Positions 19,847 through 29,344 of a DNA stretch of 64,000 bases are shown one piece after another; position 1 is the first letter of the stretch, and the number at the start of each line of letters is the position of its first letter. The translations under genes were made by a program, and so were the position numbers. A model generated the notes under the pieces. That model saw only the letters and a program-made list of their open reading frames with translations, searched no databases and was not told where the DNA came from. The stretch spans positions 124,001 through 188,000 of the forward strand of contig NZ_NQJF01000006.1 of assembly GCF_002245495.1 (NCBI RefSeq), read 5' to 3'. Source of the stretch: Oceanimonas baumannii (GTDB lineage Bacteria > Pseudomonadota > Gammaproteobacteria > Enterobacterales > Aeromonadaceae).

Positions 19847-20512
19847 ATGAATTATTTCCCTCTGTTTCTGTTGTGCTCGGCCCTGTCGGTATGGGCCGCC
19901 GAGGCACCCTCCGGTGCCGGTCAGGCCGCCGCCGTTGCCCAGGCGCTGGATGGCCTTGAAGCGGTGCCCTTGTATGAGGAAGATGAGCTCATTGCCCTGA
20001 TTAACGACAACCGTCACTTGCAGCGGGTGCGGGATCAGGATGACTGCCAGCTGACACAGGATATTGAAGCCCGGGCTGAAGTGCTGCGGTTGCCATCCTA
20101 TCAGTTTTTATGGGGTGATATGCTGGCCTGGGGGATCTGCGTACCGGCAGAGCCGCGCCGTGGTCTGCAAATGATGTGGGCCGCGGCCCGCCAAGGCATG
20201 CCGGCGGCGCTGGAGCAACTGGGGCGTTACTATTATGAAGGCACCCTTGTGCAGCAGAACCGGGAGCGGGCTGTGCCCCTGATGCAGGAGGCTGCCAGCC
20301 TGGGTTTTGAAAAAGCCCGCTTCACCTGGGCGGCCTGGCTGCTGGCAGGGGCCGGCAGCCCGCTGGATTACCCCCAAGCTTACCTCTGGCTCAAGCAAAC
20401 GGTGACCGACGACAAGCATAAATACCGTGAAGCGGAGCGTCTGAGCCAAGGGCTGGCAAAACGTATGCCTCCCCATAAGGTAAAAGAACTGAATCATCAG
20501 CTGCTTTATTAA
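19847..20512 (+). CDS. motX: Sodium-type polar flagellar motor protein MotX
   Basis: A 221-residue periplasmic protein with a signal peptide (MNYFPLFLLCSALSVWAAEA). It carries Sel1-like repeats at about 85-200 (QGMPAALEQLGRYYYEG, LGFEKARFTWAAWLLAG, SPLDYPQAYLWLKQ). The segments DDCQLTQDIEARAEVL and YQFLWGDMLAWGICV match the MotX family as remembered from Vibrio and Aeromonas, where MotX forms the T-ring that recruits PomAB stators. TAAGGAG lies nine bases before the ATG. A generic Sel1 protein is the alternative. It implies a sodium-driven polar flagellum. Confidence 0.82.
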   Translation: MNYFPLFLLCSALSVWAAEAPSGAGQAAAVAQALDGLEAVPLYEEDELIALINDNRHLQRVRDQDDCQLTQDIEARAEVLRLPSYQFLWGDMLAWGICVPAEPRRGLQMMWAAARQGMPAALEQLGRYYYEGTLVQQNRERAVPLMQEAASLGFEKARFTWAAWLLAGAGSPLDYPQAYLWLKQTVTDDKHKYREAERLSQGLAKRMPPHKVKELNHQLLY

Positions 20513-20517
20513 GCAGA

Positions 20518-20534
20518 CTGACATTTAATGTCAG
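20518..20534. promoter_or_regulatory. Palindromic operator candidate before nsrR
   Basis: The arms CTGACATT and AATGTCAG flank a single T and form a perfect 8-1-8 palindrome 59 bases before the nsrR start. With a one-base centre it cannot form a stable RNA hairpin, so a protein-binding site is more likely. NsrR sites in E. coli are AT-rich inverted repeats with ATGCATTT-like halves; this one is only loosely similar. Autoregulation is an inference. Confidence 0.4.
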
Positions 20535-20593
20535 TTCCCTCTTGAATGTGTATCATGTATATATGTTCGCCTTGTCATCTGGACATCATATAT

Positions 20594-21052
20594 ATGAAAC
20601 TGACCACCTATACCGATTTTGGCCTGCGGGCCCTGATGTACCTTGCCACTTTGCCTGAGAGAGAGCTGACCAGCGTGGCCCGGGTGTCGGCCCTGTATGA
20701 TGTATCCCGTAACCATATGGTCAAGGTTATCAATCAGCTGGCCCGGGAAGGCTATATTCATGCCTTGCGGGGTAAAAATGGTGGAATTCGCCTGGCGCGG
20801 GAGCCCAAGGATATTAATATCGGCAAGGTGATACGGTTGCTGGAAAACAACCTCAAAGGCATCGATTGCGGCAGTCCGGCCTGTTATCTGGTGCCTGCCT
20901 GCCGGCTGAAAAATGCGTTGGCTGAAGCTATGGAAGCGTTTTTACAGGTAATGGAAGGCTATACCCTGGCAGATCTGACCAGTAACCGTAGCGAGCTGAT
21001 GACCATTTTCAGCACCCTGGAAGGGGAAAGCCTGCGCAGAAACGCAAGCTGA
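20594..21052 (+). CDS. nsrR: Nitric-oxide-sensing repressor NsrR (Rrf2 family)
   Basis: A 152-residue Rrf2 regulator. The N-terminal winged helix reads MKLTTYTDFGLRALMYLA and SRNHMVKVINQLAREGY, with RGKNGGIRLA in the wing. Three cysteines in DCGSPACYLVPACRL (spacing C-x5-C-x5-C) are those that ligate the NO-sensitive Fe-S cluster in NsrR. ATG 20594 is chosen over 20546 because the protein then starts as in E. coli NsrR. Targets are probably NO-detoxification genes outside the window. Confidence 0.88.
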   Translation: MKLTTYTDFGLRALMYLATLPERELTSVARVSALYDVSRNHMVKVINQLAREGYIHALRGKNGGIRLAREPKDINIGKVIRLLENNLKGIDCGSPACYLVPACRLKNALAEAMEAFLQVMEGYTLADLTSNRSELMTIFSTLEGESLRRNAS

Positions 21053-21093
21053 GACTTTTCCGTATTCACAAAGGCCGCCTTACGGCGGCCGGT

Positions 21094-22368
21094 TCAGTTC
21101 GTCGGCAGGTAAAACTGGGGTTGTACCCGAACCTGTTTGATGACGTTGTTTTCCACTTCCAGAATTTCTATCGGATAACCCGCTACCCGCAGCCCGATAT
21201 TGGCCTCGGGGATGTCTTCCAGATATTCCAGGATCAGACCATTCAGGGAGCGAGGGCCATCCGTGGGTAACTCCCAGCCCAGCTCTTTGTTAAGATCCCG
21301 GATGCTGGCACTGCCTTCAATCAGATAAGAACCATCCTCCTGGGGCTGAATTTCGTCGCTAAGGGTCGGGCTGATGGTGGTGGTAAAGTCTCCGACAATT
21401 TCCTCAAGAATATCATCCAGGGTGATCAGGCCCTGAATATCGCCGTACTCATCCACGATCAGGCCGATACGTTCCTTGTTACGCTGGAACTTGAGCAGCT
21501 GCACGTTCAGCGGGGTGGCTTCGGGAATAAAATATAATTCCCGCGCAGCCCGCATCAGGCTGGGTTTGCACAGTTCTTCCTTGGCCAGCAGGCGCAGGGC
21601 GTCCCGGGCGTGAATAAAGCCCAGGGCATCATCGATATTGTCCCGGTATAGCAGCACCTTGGTATGCGGGCTTTGCAGCAGCCGGCGGTTAATGCTTTTC
21701 CAGTCCTGGGTAATATCGATGCCGTAGATTTCGTTGCGGGGCACCATGATGTCGTCCACCGTCACCTTTTCCAGATCCAGGATCGACACCAGCATGTCCT
21801 GGTGACGACGAGGGATAAGGCCACCGGCTTCGTTCACAATGGTGCGCAGCTCTTCCGAGCTGATAGCCGTGTCTTCCCCGCCCTTGGGGTTAATGCGGAA
21901 CAGCGCCAGCAGGCCGTTGGAAATGGCATTAATGGCCCATACCGCCGGGTACAGCAGTACCATCAGGGGCCGCAGAATAATAGAGGCGGGAAAGGCGACT
22001 TTTTCCGGATAAAGCGCGGCCAGCGTTTTGGGGGTTACTTCCGAAAAGATCAGTACCGCCAGCGTCAGGCCGATGGTGGCGACGGCCACGCCGTAATCGC
22101 CGAACAACCTGATGGCCAGCAGAGTGGCAATGGCTGAAGCCAGAATATTGACCAGGTTGTTGCCGATCAGGATCAGACCAATCAGCCGGTCGGGGCGGGA
22201 CAACAGTTTCTCTACCCGGGTGGCAGCCTTGTGGCGGTTTTGCACCAGATGCCGTAACCGGTAGCGGTTAAGCGACATCATGCCGGTTTCAGAGCTGGAG
22301 AAAAAGGCGGAAACAAACAATAGTGTAATCAGGATGCCGGTAAGGGCACCCGTCGATATGTCGTCCAA
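21094..22368 (-). CDS. yfjD: CNNM/CorC-type membrane protein (YfjD/CorB family)
   Basis: A 424-residue inner-membrane protein. An N-terminal CNNM domain with about four membrane segments (FVSAFFSSSETGMMSLN, LIGLILIGNNLVNILAS) is followed by paired CBS domains (VDDIMVPRNEIYGIDI, LIVDEYGDIQGLITLDDILEEIVGDF) and a C-terminal CorC_HlyC domain (EDGSYLIEGSASIRDLNKEL). The family is linked to magnesium or cobalt efflux. Its position beside ypjD and ffh matches E. coli. Confidence 0.92.
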   Translation of the reverse strand: MDDISTGALTGILITLLFVSAFFSSSETGMMSLNRYRLRHLVQNRHKAATRVEKLLSRPDRLIGLILIGNNLVNILASAIATLLAIRLFGDYGVAVATIGLTLAVLIFSEVTPKTLAALYPEKVAFPASIILRPLMVLLYPAVWAINAISNGLLALFRINPKGGEDTAISSEELRTIVNEAGGLIPRRHQDMLVSILDLEKVTVDDIMVPRNEIYGIDITQDWKSINRRLLQSPHTKVLLYRDNIDDALGFIHARDALRLLAKEELCKPSLMRAARELYFIPEATPLNVQLLKFQRNKERIGLIVDEYGDIQGLITLDDILEEIVGDFTTTISPTLSDEIQPQEDGSYLIEGSASIRDLNKELGWELPTDGPRSLNGLILEYLEDIPEANIGLRVAGYPIEILEVENNVIKQVRVQPQFYLPTN

Positions 22369-22424
22369 ACAGACCGTCCTGTGTAAAAAACCTGATCAAT
22401 TTCTACGAGTTTGCCGAAAGTCTG

Positions 22425-23216
22425 TCAAGAACCGAGCAGAACTTCCCGCACAAAACGACTGCCAAAGTAGGCCAGGGTCAGCAGCAGGCTGCCTGCCACA
22501 CTGGTCCAGATAACCTTGCGGCCACGCCAGCCGAGGCGGTGGTGGCCCCATAGCAGCCCCACGTATACACACCAGGCAATAATGGTGAGCACGGCTTTGT
22601 GTACCTTGCCGGTGCTGAACATTTCCTGCAGAAAGAACAAGCCGGTGGAAATGGATAAGGTCAGCACGACGACACCGGCAAAAATCAGCCGGAACAGATA
22701 GCGCTCCAGGGTCATCAACGGTGGCATGGCAGGCAAGTTGGTGAGTTTGTGCTTTTTAAGCCGGTTATCAAGAAAACCAAGCAGAATGGCCATCAGGCAG
22801 GCAATGGCCAGTAGCGAGTAAGACATTAGTCCCAAGGTGATGTGCACCAGTACTTCGGGGCGGGTTTCCAGGTACATGGTGTAATGGCCGGGCAACAGGA
22901 TGTCGGCCACCAGCAGTAAAAAAGCAAAGCTGTATACCACCGGCATCAGCAGCCAGACATTAAACCGGGTGACCAGTACTGACATCAGTCCGGCAACAAT
23001 CAGGCTGACCAGTGAAGCCACATTGAGCATACTCAGATTCTGCCCCGGCACCAGTATCACGGTATCGACCAGCCAGATACCATGCAGCAGCAATGCGAAG
23101 ACGGCGGCGAGCAGGCCGTAGCGACGCCCCTTGTTGTGCGGATTAAATAAATTATGCACACAGGCAAAGGCCGCCAACAGATAAAATGCCATCGCCAGAA
23201 CAGCAAGCAATTCCAT
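22425..23216 (-). CDS. ypjD: YpjD, CcsA-like inner-membrane protein
   Basis: A 263-residue protein with about eight membrane segments, related to the cytochrome c assembly protein CcsA/CcmC (HITLGLMSYSLLAIAC and HKAVLTIIAWCVYVGLL with conserved His). Its exact role is not established; a heme-handling function is inferred from the fold. It is divergent from ffh and upstream of yfjD on the same strand, the usual enteric order. Confidence 0.9.
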   Translation of the reverse strand: MELLAVLAMAFYLLAAFACVHNLFNPHNKGRRYGLLAAVFALLLHGIWLVDTVILVPGQNLSMLNVASLVSLIVAGLMSVLVTRFNVWLLMPVVYSFAFLLLVADILLPGHYTMYLETRPEVLVHITLGLMSYSLLAIACLMAILLGFLDNRLKKHKLTNLPAMPPLMTLERYLFRLIFAGVVVLTLSISTGLFFLQEMFSTGKVHKAVLTIIAWCVYVGLLWGHHRLGWRGRKVIWTSVAGSLLLTLAYFGSRFVREVLLGS

Positions 23217-23361
23217 AATGAATGTCAGCCATTTATCGGAAATATAAAAAGAAAAGCCAGTATACCCCCAAGCCCTTGCCCATCGCCAGCCGGGTTCGCT
23301 TAAGTTCGGGCCGCAACTTGGTTATACTGGTCGCAATTTTCGCCATTTGCGGACGCAGTTC

Positions 23362-24747
23362 ATGTTTGAAAATCTCACAGAAAGGTTGTCGCGCACGCTG
23401 AAAAACATCAGCGGTCGCGGACGTCTGACCGAAGACAATATCAAGGAAACCCTGCGCGAAGTGCGTATGGCCCTGCTCGAAGCCGACGTAGCCCTGCCGG
23501 TGGTGCGGGAGTTCGTTAACCGGGTCAAGGAACGGGCGGTCGGCCAGGAGGTTTCCAAATCCCTGAGCCCGGGCCAGGCCTTTATTAAAATCGTCAATGC
23601 CGAACTGGTGTCGGTGATGGGCGAGGCCAACGAAGGCCTGGAGCTGGCGGTCAGCCCACCGGCGGTGGTGCTGATGGCGGGTCTGCAGGGGGCCGGTAAA
23701 ACCACCTCCGTGGGCAAGCTGGCCAAGTACCTGAAAGAACGTGAAAAGAAAAAAGTGCTGGTGGTCAGTGCGGACGTTTATCGTCCGGCGGCGATCAAGC
23801 AGCTCGAGACCCTGGCGGCAGATCTGGACGTCGAATGTTTCCCCAGCGACATCAGCCAGAAGCCGGTGGACATTGGCCGTAATGCAGTGGATTACGCCCG
23901 CAAAAAATTCTTTGATGTGGTGCTGGTGGATACTGCCGGTCGTCTGCATGTCGATGAAGACATGATGACCGAAATTCAGCAACTGCATACCGCCATCGAG
24001 CCGGTGGAAACCCTGTTTGTGGTTGACGCCATGACCGGTCAGGATGCGGCCAACACTGCCAAGGCATTCAGCGAGGCGTTGCCACTGACTGGTGTCATCC
24101 TCACCAAGGCTGACGGTGATGCCCGGGGTGGTGCTGCGCTCTCGGTGCGCCATATTACCGGCAAGCCGATTAAGTTTATCGGTATGGGTGAGAAGGTTGA
24201 TGCCCTCGAGCCTTTCCACCCGGACCGGGTGGCCTCGCGTATTCTGGGGATGGGTGACATGTTGTCGCTGATCGATCAGATGGAGCGGTCGGTGGACAAG
24301 AACAAAGCCGCCGAAATGGCCCAGAAGCTCAAAAAGGGCAAGGGCTTTGATCTGGAAGACTTTCGCGATCAGCTGGTGCAGATGCGCAGCATGGGCGGCA
24401 TGATGAGTCTGATGGATAAGCTGCCGGGCATGAGCCAGCTGCCTGATAACGTCAAGGATCAGGTGAACGACAAGCTGACTGTGCAGATGGAAGCGATCAT
24501 CAACTCCATGACCCCGAAAGAGCGCCGTCATCCTGAGCTGATCAAGGGCAGCCGCAAACGCCGTATTGCCTTGGGTTCCGGTACCGAGGTGCAGGAAGTG
24601 AACAAGCTGCTTAAGCAGTTCACGCAGATGCAGAAAATGATGAAGAAAATGTCCGGCAAGGGCGGCATGCGCAAGATGATGAGCCAGATGCAGGGTATGA
24701 TGGGACCGGGTGGTCTGGGCGGGGGCGGTCGCCGCGGGCCTTTCTGA
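23362..24747 (+). CDS. ffh: Signal recognition particle protein Ffh
   Basis: A 461-residue SRP GTPase that targets inner-membrane proteins with 4.5S RNA and FtsY. The N domain starts MFENLTERLSRTLKNISGRG. The G domain carries GLQGAGKTTSVGKLA, DTAGRLH and TKADGDARGG. A methionine-rich M domain fills the C-terminus (MQKMMKKMSGKGGMRKMM). ATG 23362 fits the family; a TTG at 23347 would add five residues. Confidence 0.98.
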   Translation: MFENLTERLSRTLKNISGRGRLTEDNIKETLREVRMALLEADVALPVVREFVNRVKERAVGQEVSKSLSPGQAFIKIVNAELVSVMGEANEGLELAVSPPAVVLMAGLQGAGKTTSVGKLAKYLKEREKKKVLVVSADVYRPAAIKQLETLAADLDVECFPSDISQKPVDIGRNAVDYARKKFFDVVLVDTAGRLHVDEDMMTEIQQLHTAIEPVETLFVVDAMTGQDAANTAKAFSEALPLTGVILTKADGDARGGAALSVRHITGKPIKFIGMGEKVDALEPFHPDRVASRILGMGDMLSLIDQMERSVDKNKAAEMAQKLKKGKGFDLEDFRDQLVQMRSMGGMMSLMDKLPGMSQLPDNVKDQVNDKLTVQMEAIINSMTPKERRHPELIKGSRKRRIALGSGTEVQEVNKLLKQFTQMQKMMKKMSGKGGMRKMMSQMQGMMGPGGLGGGGRRGPF

Positions 24748-24815
24748 CGTCTGGTGCCAAATGGGCTGCCGGTGATTACCGGTGGCATTTAACGGGTTGC
24801 GCACACCCCTTTTGG

Positions 24816-24843
24816 TTGCATTCTCACCTGATCGGAGTACAAT
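24816..24843 (+). promoter_or_regulatory. Sigma-70 promoter of the rpsP operon
   Basis: TTGCAT (24816-24821) and TACAAT (24838-24843) are separated by 16 bases and lie 72 bases before rpsP. A GC-rich ATTGCGCGG start region follows, as is common at growth-rate-controlled ribosomal promoters. Confidence 0.65.
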
Positions 24844-24865
24844 TGCGCGGCTTATTTTAAGCTGG

Positions 24866-24896
24866 GGTTCGCAGTGTTTGCGAACCTTGTTTGTTT
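24866..24896 (+). terminator. Leader hairpin with U-rich tail before rpsP
   Basis: GGTTCGCA and TGCGAACC form a perfect eight-pair stem with a five-base loop (24866-24886), followed by TTGTTTGTTT. It sits inside the predicted leader, between promoter and rpsP. It looks like an intrinsic terminator or attenuator, or a protein-binding leader structure. Confidence 0.5.
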
Positions 24897-24915
24897 CAAG
24901 TAAATAGAGGACGGT

Positions 24916-25167
24916 ATGGTAACCATTCGTTTACAACGTGGTGGCGCGAAAAAGCGTCCGTTCTACCAGGTAGTAGTTGCTGACAGCCGCTACGCTCGCG
25001 ATGGTCGTTTCATCGAGAAAGTTGGCTTCTTCAACCCGATCGCTTCCGGCCAGGCCGAGAAAGTGCGTCTGGACCTGGAGCGCATCAACCACTGGGTAGC
25101 CCAGGGTGCAAGCCTTTCCGAGCGTGTGGCCAAGCTGGTCAAAGACGCTTCTAAAGCTGCTGCCTGA
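24916..25167 (+). CDS. rpsP: 30S ribosomal protein bS16
   Basis: An 83-residue ribosomal protein that starts [18 protein letters not shown] and contains [19 protein letters not shown], the bS16 signature. AGAGGAC precedes the ATG. It is the first gene of rpsP-rimM-trmD-rplS. Confidence 0.98.
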   Translation: MVTIRLQRGGAKKRPFYQVVVADSRYARDGRFIEKVGFFNPIASGQAEKVRLDLERINHWVAQGASLSERVAKLVKDASKAAA

Positions 25168-25190
25168 GCTGGTCGGGCAGGGAGTGAAAA

Positions 25191-25712
25191 GTGAGTGAAC
25201 CTGTCATAGTAGGCCGCCTGGGTGCTGTTTACGGCATTAAAGGCTGGTTGAAAGTTAACTCCTTTACCGAACAGCCCGATGGCATTTTCGATTATCAGCC
25301 CTGGCTGATAAAAGATGGCAAAGGCTGGCGTGAAATTCAGATAACTGGGTGGAAACGCCACAACCAGAGTCTGATTTGCAAACTGGCCGATATCGACCAG
25401 CGCGAAGAGGCTCAGGCACTGACCGGTGCCGACATCGCAGTCAGCGCCGAGGCACTGCCCTCGCTGCCGGCGGATGAATTTTACTGGCGCGATCTGGTTG
25501 GTTGTCGGGTGAGCAACACGCGGGGTTACGACCTTGGGGTGGTGTCTCAGCTGATGGAAACCGGCTCCAATGACGTGCTGGTGGTCAAGGCCAATGCCAA
25601 TGACGCATTTGGTCAACGGGAACGGTTGATTCCGTTTCTGGAACAACAGGTGATTAAGTCCGTAAATCTTCAGGACAGAATCATCGAAGTGGAGTGGGAT
25701 CCGGATTTTTAA
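25191..25712 (+). CDS. rimM: 16S rRNA processing protein RimM
   Basis: A 173-residue 30S maturation factor that works near the S19 region of the 16S head. The N-terminal RimM domain is seen as [21 protein letters not shown], and the C-terminal PRC barrel begins with [12 protein letters not shown]. The start is GTG 25191 with GGGAGTG upstream. Confidence 0.97.
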   Translation: MSEPVIVGRLGAVYGIKGWLKVNSFTEQPDGIFDYQPWLIKDGKGWREIQITGWKRHNQSLICKLADIDQREEAQALTGADIAVSAEALPSLPADEFYWRDLVGCRVSNTRGYDLGVVSQLMETGSNDVLVVKANANDAFGQRERLIPFLEQQVIKSVNLQDRIIEVEWDPDF

Positions 25713-25739
25713 TCCCGGTAGTCCGGCACGGAGAAAATC

Positions 25740-26486
25740 ATGTGGATAGGGGTTGTTAGCCTCTTCCCGGAGATGTTCCGGGCAGTCAGTGACTACGGGG
25801 TCACCGGTAGGGCCGTTAAAGACGGTCTGCTGACATTTGAAAGCTGGAATCCGCGGGATTTCACCCGGGACAAACACCGCACTGTCGATGACAGACCCTA
25901 CGGGGGCGGTCCGGGTATGCTGATGATGGTTCAGCCATTACGTGACGCCATTGCGGCGGCGCGGGCAGCGGCAGGCGAGGGCGCAAAGGTAATTTACCTT
26001 TCACCCCAGGGCCGGAAGCTGGATCAGCAAGGCGTATGCGAACTGGCACAGCAGGAAAAACTTATCCTGGTGGCCGGACGCTATGAAGGTGTGGATGAGC
26101 GTGTCATAGAAGCCGATATCGACGAAGAATGGTCGGTGGGTGACTATGTGCTCAGTGGCGGTGAATTGCCGGCCATGGTGCTGATTGACGCGGTGGCCCG
26201 TATGGTGCCTGGCGTATTGGGCGACATGGCCAGTGCGGAGCAGGATTCCTTCAGTGAAGGTTTGCTGGATCACCCTCACTACACGCGGCCCGGGCAACTG
26301 GAGGGAATGGCCGTTCCCGCAGTGTTGCTCAGTGGCAACCATGCAGACATAGCGCGCTGGAGAATGCAGCAGTCATTGGGCCGTACCTGGTTGAGAAGAC
26401 CGGAACTGCTTAATAACCTAGCTCTGACTGACGAGCAGGAACAACTTCTTGCCCAATTTGTCCGCGAACAGCGGGACGAACAGTAG
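25740..26486 (+). CDS. trmD: tRNA (guanine-37-N1)-methyltransferase
   Basis: A 248-residue SPOUT-class enzyme that makes m1G37 and prevents +1 frameshifting. The trefoil-knot SAM site is seen in [13 protein letters not shown] and [29 protein letters not shown] is also conserved. It sits 27 bases after rimM. Confidence 0.98.
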   Translation: MWIGVVSLFPEMFRAVSDYGVTGRAVKDGLLTFESWNPRDFTRDKHRTVDDRPYGGGPGMLMMVQPLRDAIAAARAAAGEGAKVIYLSPQGRKLDQQGVCELAQQEKLILVAGRYEGVDERVIEADIDEEWSVGDYVLSGGELPAMVLIDAVARMVPGVLGDMASAEQDSFSEGLLDHPHYTRPGQLEGMAVPAVLLSGNHADIARWRMQQSLGRTWLRRPELLNNLALTDEQEQLLAQFVREQRDEQ

Positions 26487-26518
26487 AGTTTTCAGTTTAC
26501 CCTAGGTAAGGAAATATC

Positions 26519-26872
26519 ATGAGCAACATCATCAAGCAGCTTGAAGAAGAACAACTGCGCAAGGACATTCCCGCATTTGGTCCGGGTGACACCGTGCGCG
26601 TACAGGTACGCGTTGTAGAAGGCGGTAAAGAGCGTCTGCAGGCTTACGAAGGCGTTGTTATCGCCAAGCGTAACCGCGGTCTGCACTCTTCTTTCACCGT
26701 TCGTAAAATCTCCAGCGGTGAAGGCGTTGAGCGTACCTTCCAGACTCACAGCCCGCTGATCGGCAGCGTGGAAGTGAAGCGTCGTGGCGCCGTGCGTCGT
26801 GCCAAGCTTTACTACCTGCGCGAGCGCTCCGGCAAGTCCGCTCGTATCAAAGAGCGTCTGGCCACCAAATAA
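26519..26872 (+). CDS. rplS: 50S ribosomal protein bL19
   Basis: A 117-residue ribosomal protein at the subunit interface: [22 protein letters not shown] and [11 protein letters not shown] are diagnostic. TAAGGAAAT precedes the ATG. It is the last gene of the rpsP operon, closed by a terminator. Confidence 0.98.
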   Translation: MSNIIKQLEEEQLRKDIPAFGPGDTVRVQVRVVEGGKERLQAYEGVVIAKRNRGLHSSFTVRKISSGEGVERTFQTHSPLIGSVEVKRRGAVRRAKLYYLRERSGKSARIKERLATK

Positions 26873-26888
26873 GCCGAACCGGCTGTCG

Positions 26889-26926
26889 AAAAAAGGCCCG
26901 CATTTGCGGGCCTTTTTGTTTTTTAA
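26889..26926 (+). terminator. Intrinsic terminator of the rpsP operon
   Basis: AAAAAGGCCCGCA and TGCGGGCCTTTTT form a strong hairpin that runs into TTTTTGTTTTTT, just after rplS. The left A-run could also stop transcription from the other strand. Confidence 0.93.
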
Positions 26927-27118
26927 CGGTTTCATCTGCCGGTATGTGTACACTCGTCCACAGTTCAGTCTGACCACCCGCCCGCTTAATACTATTTAGT
27001 AACACCTATGCTCTGAGCAGGCTCGCTGCTGCTATGACTGTTTTCCTGCCTTCCTTTTGGTTTCAGAGCAGACAGAGTATGATGGTCAAATTGTATCTAA
27101 TGTAACCAAGGGGCTGTC

Positions 27119-28285
27119 ATGCCGTTCGTCGTATGGGGACTGGCCGTTGCCCAGGCGCTACTAATGTCGGGAAATATCTTGCTGGTATCGGTGTCGGCGC
27201 TGATCGGCCAGCAACTGGCCAGCGCCTCCTGGCAAATTACCCTGCCGGTAGCCTGTCAGTTTGCCGGCCTGATTGTGGCGACCTTGCCGGCGGCACACCT
27301 GATGCAGCGGCTGGGCCGTAAAACCGGCTTTGTGCTGGGCAATCTGTTCGGGTTACTGGGAGCCTGGATAGCGCTGCAAGGGCTGCTCGCGGAAAGTCTG
27401 GGGCTGTTTGCCTGTGGTACCTTCCTGACCGGTATTGCGATTGGCGTGGGGCAGCAATATCGTTTTGCTGCCCTGGAAGCGTGCGATAACGGCCAGCACG
27501 CCCGGGCCATCAGCCTGGTCATGGCCGGTGGCATACTGTCCGCCGTGATCGGCCCTAATCTGGCGATATGGTCTCAGGACTGGCACGCTGTCAGCCCCTA
27601 TGCCGGTGCCTTTTACGGTCTGTTCGGCCTTTATATCGTAGCACTACTGCTGATTTTGCTGCTGCCACTGCCGGCGGCGACACCGGTTCAGCCCGGTGAG
27701 CAGGTTCGCTCTTATGGTGAGCTATTTCGTCAGCCCATGCTGCTGGCTGCGGTCGCCTCAGGCATGATCGGCTACGGCATTATGGTGTTGCTGATGACAG
27801 CCACACCGTTGTCAATGGAACATCACAGTCATAACTTTCCCGATACTGCCATGGTGATCCAGTGGCATGTACTGGGGATGTTTGTACCGTCGTTTTTTAC
27901 CGGACACCTTATCCGCCGCTTTGGCACTCGTAACGTGATTCTGTGGGGATGTGCTGCACTATTGCTGAGTGCGGTAGTGAACCTGTCTGGCCACGGCTTC
28001 TGGCATTATTGGTGGGGTATGCTGCTGCTGGGGGTTGGCTGGAACTTCACTTTTATCGGGGCAACACATTTGCTGACCTTAAGTTATTTGCCGGCAGAGA
28101 AAGCCAGAGTGCAGGGCATTAACGAATTTCTGGTGTTTACTGCCGCCGCATTTGGCAGCCTGTTTGCGGGGCAGGGAATTATGCTGCTTGGTTGGGTGGG
28201 ACTTAATTTGTTTGCTGTGCCCTGGATCCTGATGGTCTTTCTGCTGATCTGGCGGCTAAACGCCCGTGAAGCAGTGGCTGCGTAG
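27119..28285 (+). CDS. Major facilitator superfamily transporter
   Basis: A 388-residue protein with twelve predicted membrane helices, in the DHA1-like group. The loop 2-3 motif is recognisable as AHLMQRLGRKTGFVLGNL, and a second copy (TGHLIRRFGTRNVILWG) begins the C-terminal half. The central loop is short (PLPAATPVQPGEQVRSYG). The substrate cannot be told. It is a monocistronic gene with a 246-base upstream gap from rplS; a copy of the dispersed intergenic repeat lies right after it. Confidence 0.88.
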   Translation: MPFVVWGLAVAQALLMSGNILLVSVSALIGQQLASASWQITLPVACQFAGLIVATLPAAHLMQRLGRKTGFVLGNLFGLLGAWIALQGLLAESLGLFACGTFLTGIAIGVGQQYRFAALEACDNGQHARAISLVMAGGILSAVIGPNLAIWSQDWHAVSPYAGAFYGLFGLYIVALLLILLLPLPAATPVQPGEQVRSYGELFRQPMLLAAVASGMIGYGIMVLLMTATPLSMEHHSHNFPDTAMVIQWHVLGMFVPSFFTGHLIRRFGTRNVILWGCAALLLSAVVNLSGHGFWHYWWGMLLLGVGWNFTFIGATHLLTLSYLPAEKARVQGINEFLVFTAAAFGSLFAGQGIMLLGWVGLNLFAVPWILMVFLLIWRLNAREAVAA

Positions 28286-28290
28286 CGTGT

Positions 28291-28627
28291 GCGAAGCAAA
28301 ATAGCCGGGTTGCACTCCGCCGACACGCTTCAAGTACCTCCATGTAGCGCTCGAAAATGCATCTGACCGCCAGGGATGGCGGAAATGCCGAAAATGCAGG
28401 AGCAACTTTTCGGCCATAACATTTTATGGTCGGCTCCAGCAATCCCGGCCATTACTTTGGCCAGCATCCGGCCGCTATGATAACTGGCAACTCGATGGTG
28501 AATGAGGAGAGCAAAGGGTGTCTGCTTCATTGTGCCCTTTGCGTCATGGAAGGCGCAACGGAGCGTACAGGGAAGTATTTATAGCGTGCCGGAGAAGCAG
28601 TACGCTTTGGTCGACGAAGCTGCACGG
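28291..28627. repeat. Dispersed intergenic repeat, copy A
   Basis: This fills the 381-base gap between the MFS gene and mutH; no gene is seen in it. Three blocks match copy B at 32802-33044: 28291-28325 (GCGAAGCA, then GGTTGCACTCCGCCGACA), 28339-28353 (CATGTAGCGCTCG) and 28553-28627 (starting GCGCAACGGAGC and including ACAGGGAAGT). The differences are mostly transitions. The middle part is unique to this copy and contains a hairpin (CCATAA/TTATGG, ~28414-28430). It looks like a small non-coding mobile or RNA-structural element. Confidence 0.65.
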
Positions 28628-28666
28628 CATAAAAAACGATGAAGATTTACGCTTTGCGTGCGAGCC

Positions 28667-29344
28667 TCACAACATAAAATGCCGGGCCAGCAGGGCCGCG
28701 GTAAAGCTGGTTTTCAGATAAAAGCCCCGGGGACGGGTTTGTATATAACCACCATCGGGGCCAATGGCGTCGTTCAGGGCTCGTCCATTGGCGGCCTTGG
28801 GTCTCAGTTGCAGAGCCTGGCCATGACGGGCGGTGATCTGCTGTACCTGACCAAGACTGATCAGCTCCATGATTTCTTCCCAGTCCTGGCGCAGCAGCCA
28901 TTCTTCTTCTTCACTTGGTGTCCATAGTAGCGGTTGGCCAATCAGGCGCTCACCGGGCGGGACATCTCTGTTGCCGAGTACTGGTATCCACAATACCCGT
29001 GACAGTTTGTTACGTACATTGCAGCTCTCCCAGGTCAGGCCGGCAATATCCAGTAGCGGGGCCACGCAGACAAAGGTGGTTTCCAGAGGATGTGCGTGTG
29101 AGTCGAGGGGAATGGTTTTGAGCTCCACCCCCAGCTCGGGAAAATCCTGCTCGGGCTTTGAGCCGGCACTGGCTCCCAATGTCAGTTCCAGCAGCTGACC
29201 AATCCAGCCTTTGTCCCGTCGAAGATTATCCGGCACCGGCAGCCTGAGTTCACCGGCGAGTTCTGCCAGTGGCAGACCGGCCAGCTGCTGAGCACGTTTT
29301 AGCAGGACGGGGACACTTTCGGGGCGGGAAACTGTTTTGTTCAA
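28667..29344 (-). CDS. mutH: DNA mismatch repair endonuclease MutH
   Basis: A 225-residue strand-discriminating nuclease that nicks unmethylated GATC. The catalytic D-x(n)-E-x-K is seen as [28 protein letters not shown] near residue 45 and the C-terminal [10 protein letters not shown] are conserved. Its presence implies Dam methylation in this organism. It is divergent from rppH across an unusually long gap. Confidence 0.96.
   Translation of the reverse strand: MNKTVSRPESVPVLLKRAQQLAGLPLAELAGELRLPVPDNLRRDKGWIGQLLELTLGASAGSKPEQDFPELGVELKTIPLDSHAHPLETTFVCVAPLLDIAGLTWESCNVRNKLSRVLWIPVLGNRDVPPGERLIGQPLLWTPSEEEEWLLRQDWEEIMELISLGQVQQITARHGQALQLRPKAANGRALNDAIGPDGGYIQTRPRGFYLKTSFTAALLARHFML

Noticed and set aside
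23233-24804. A 523-residue minus-strand open frame opposite ffh
   Set aside because: Its His/Gln/Leu-rich composition is the shadow of ffh codons; ffh is certain and convergent genes would not overlap fully.
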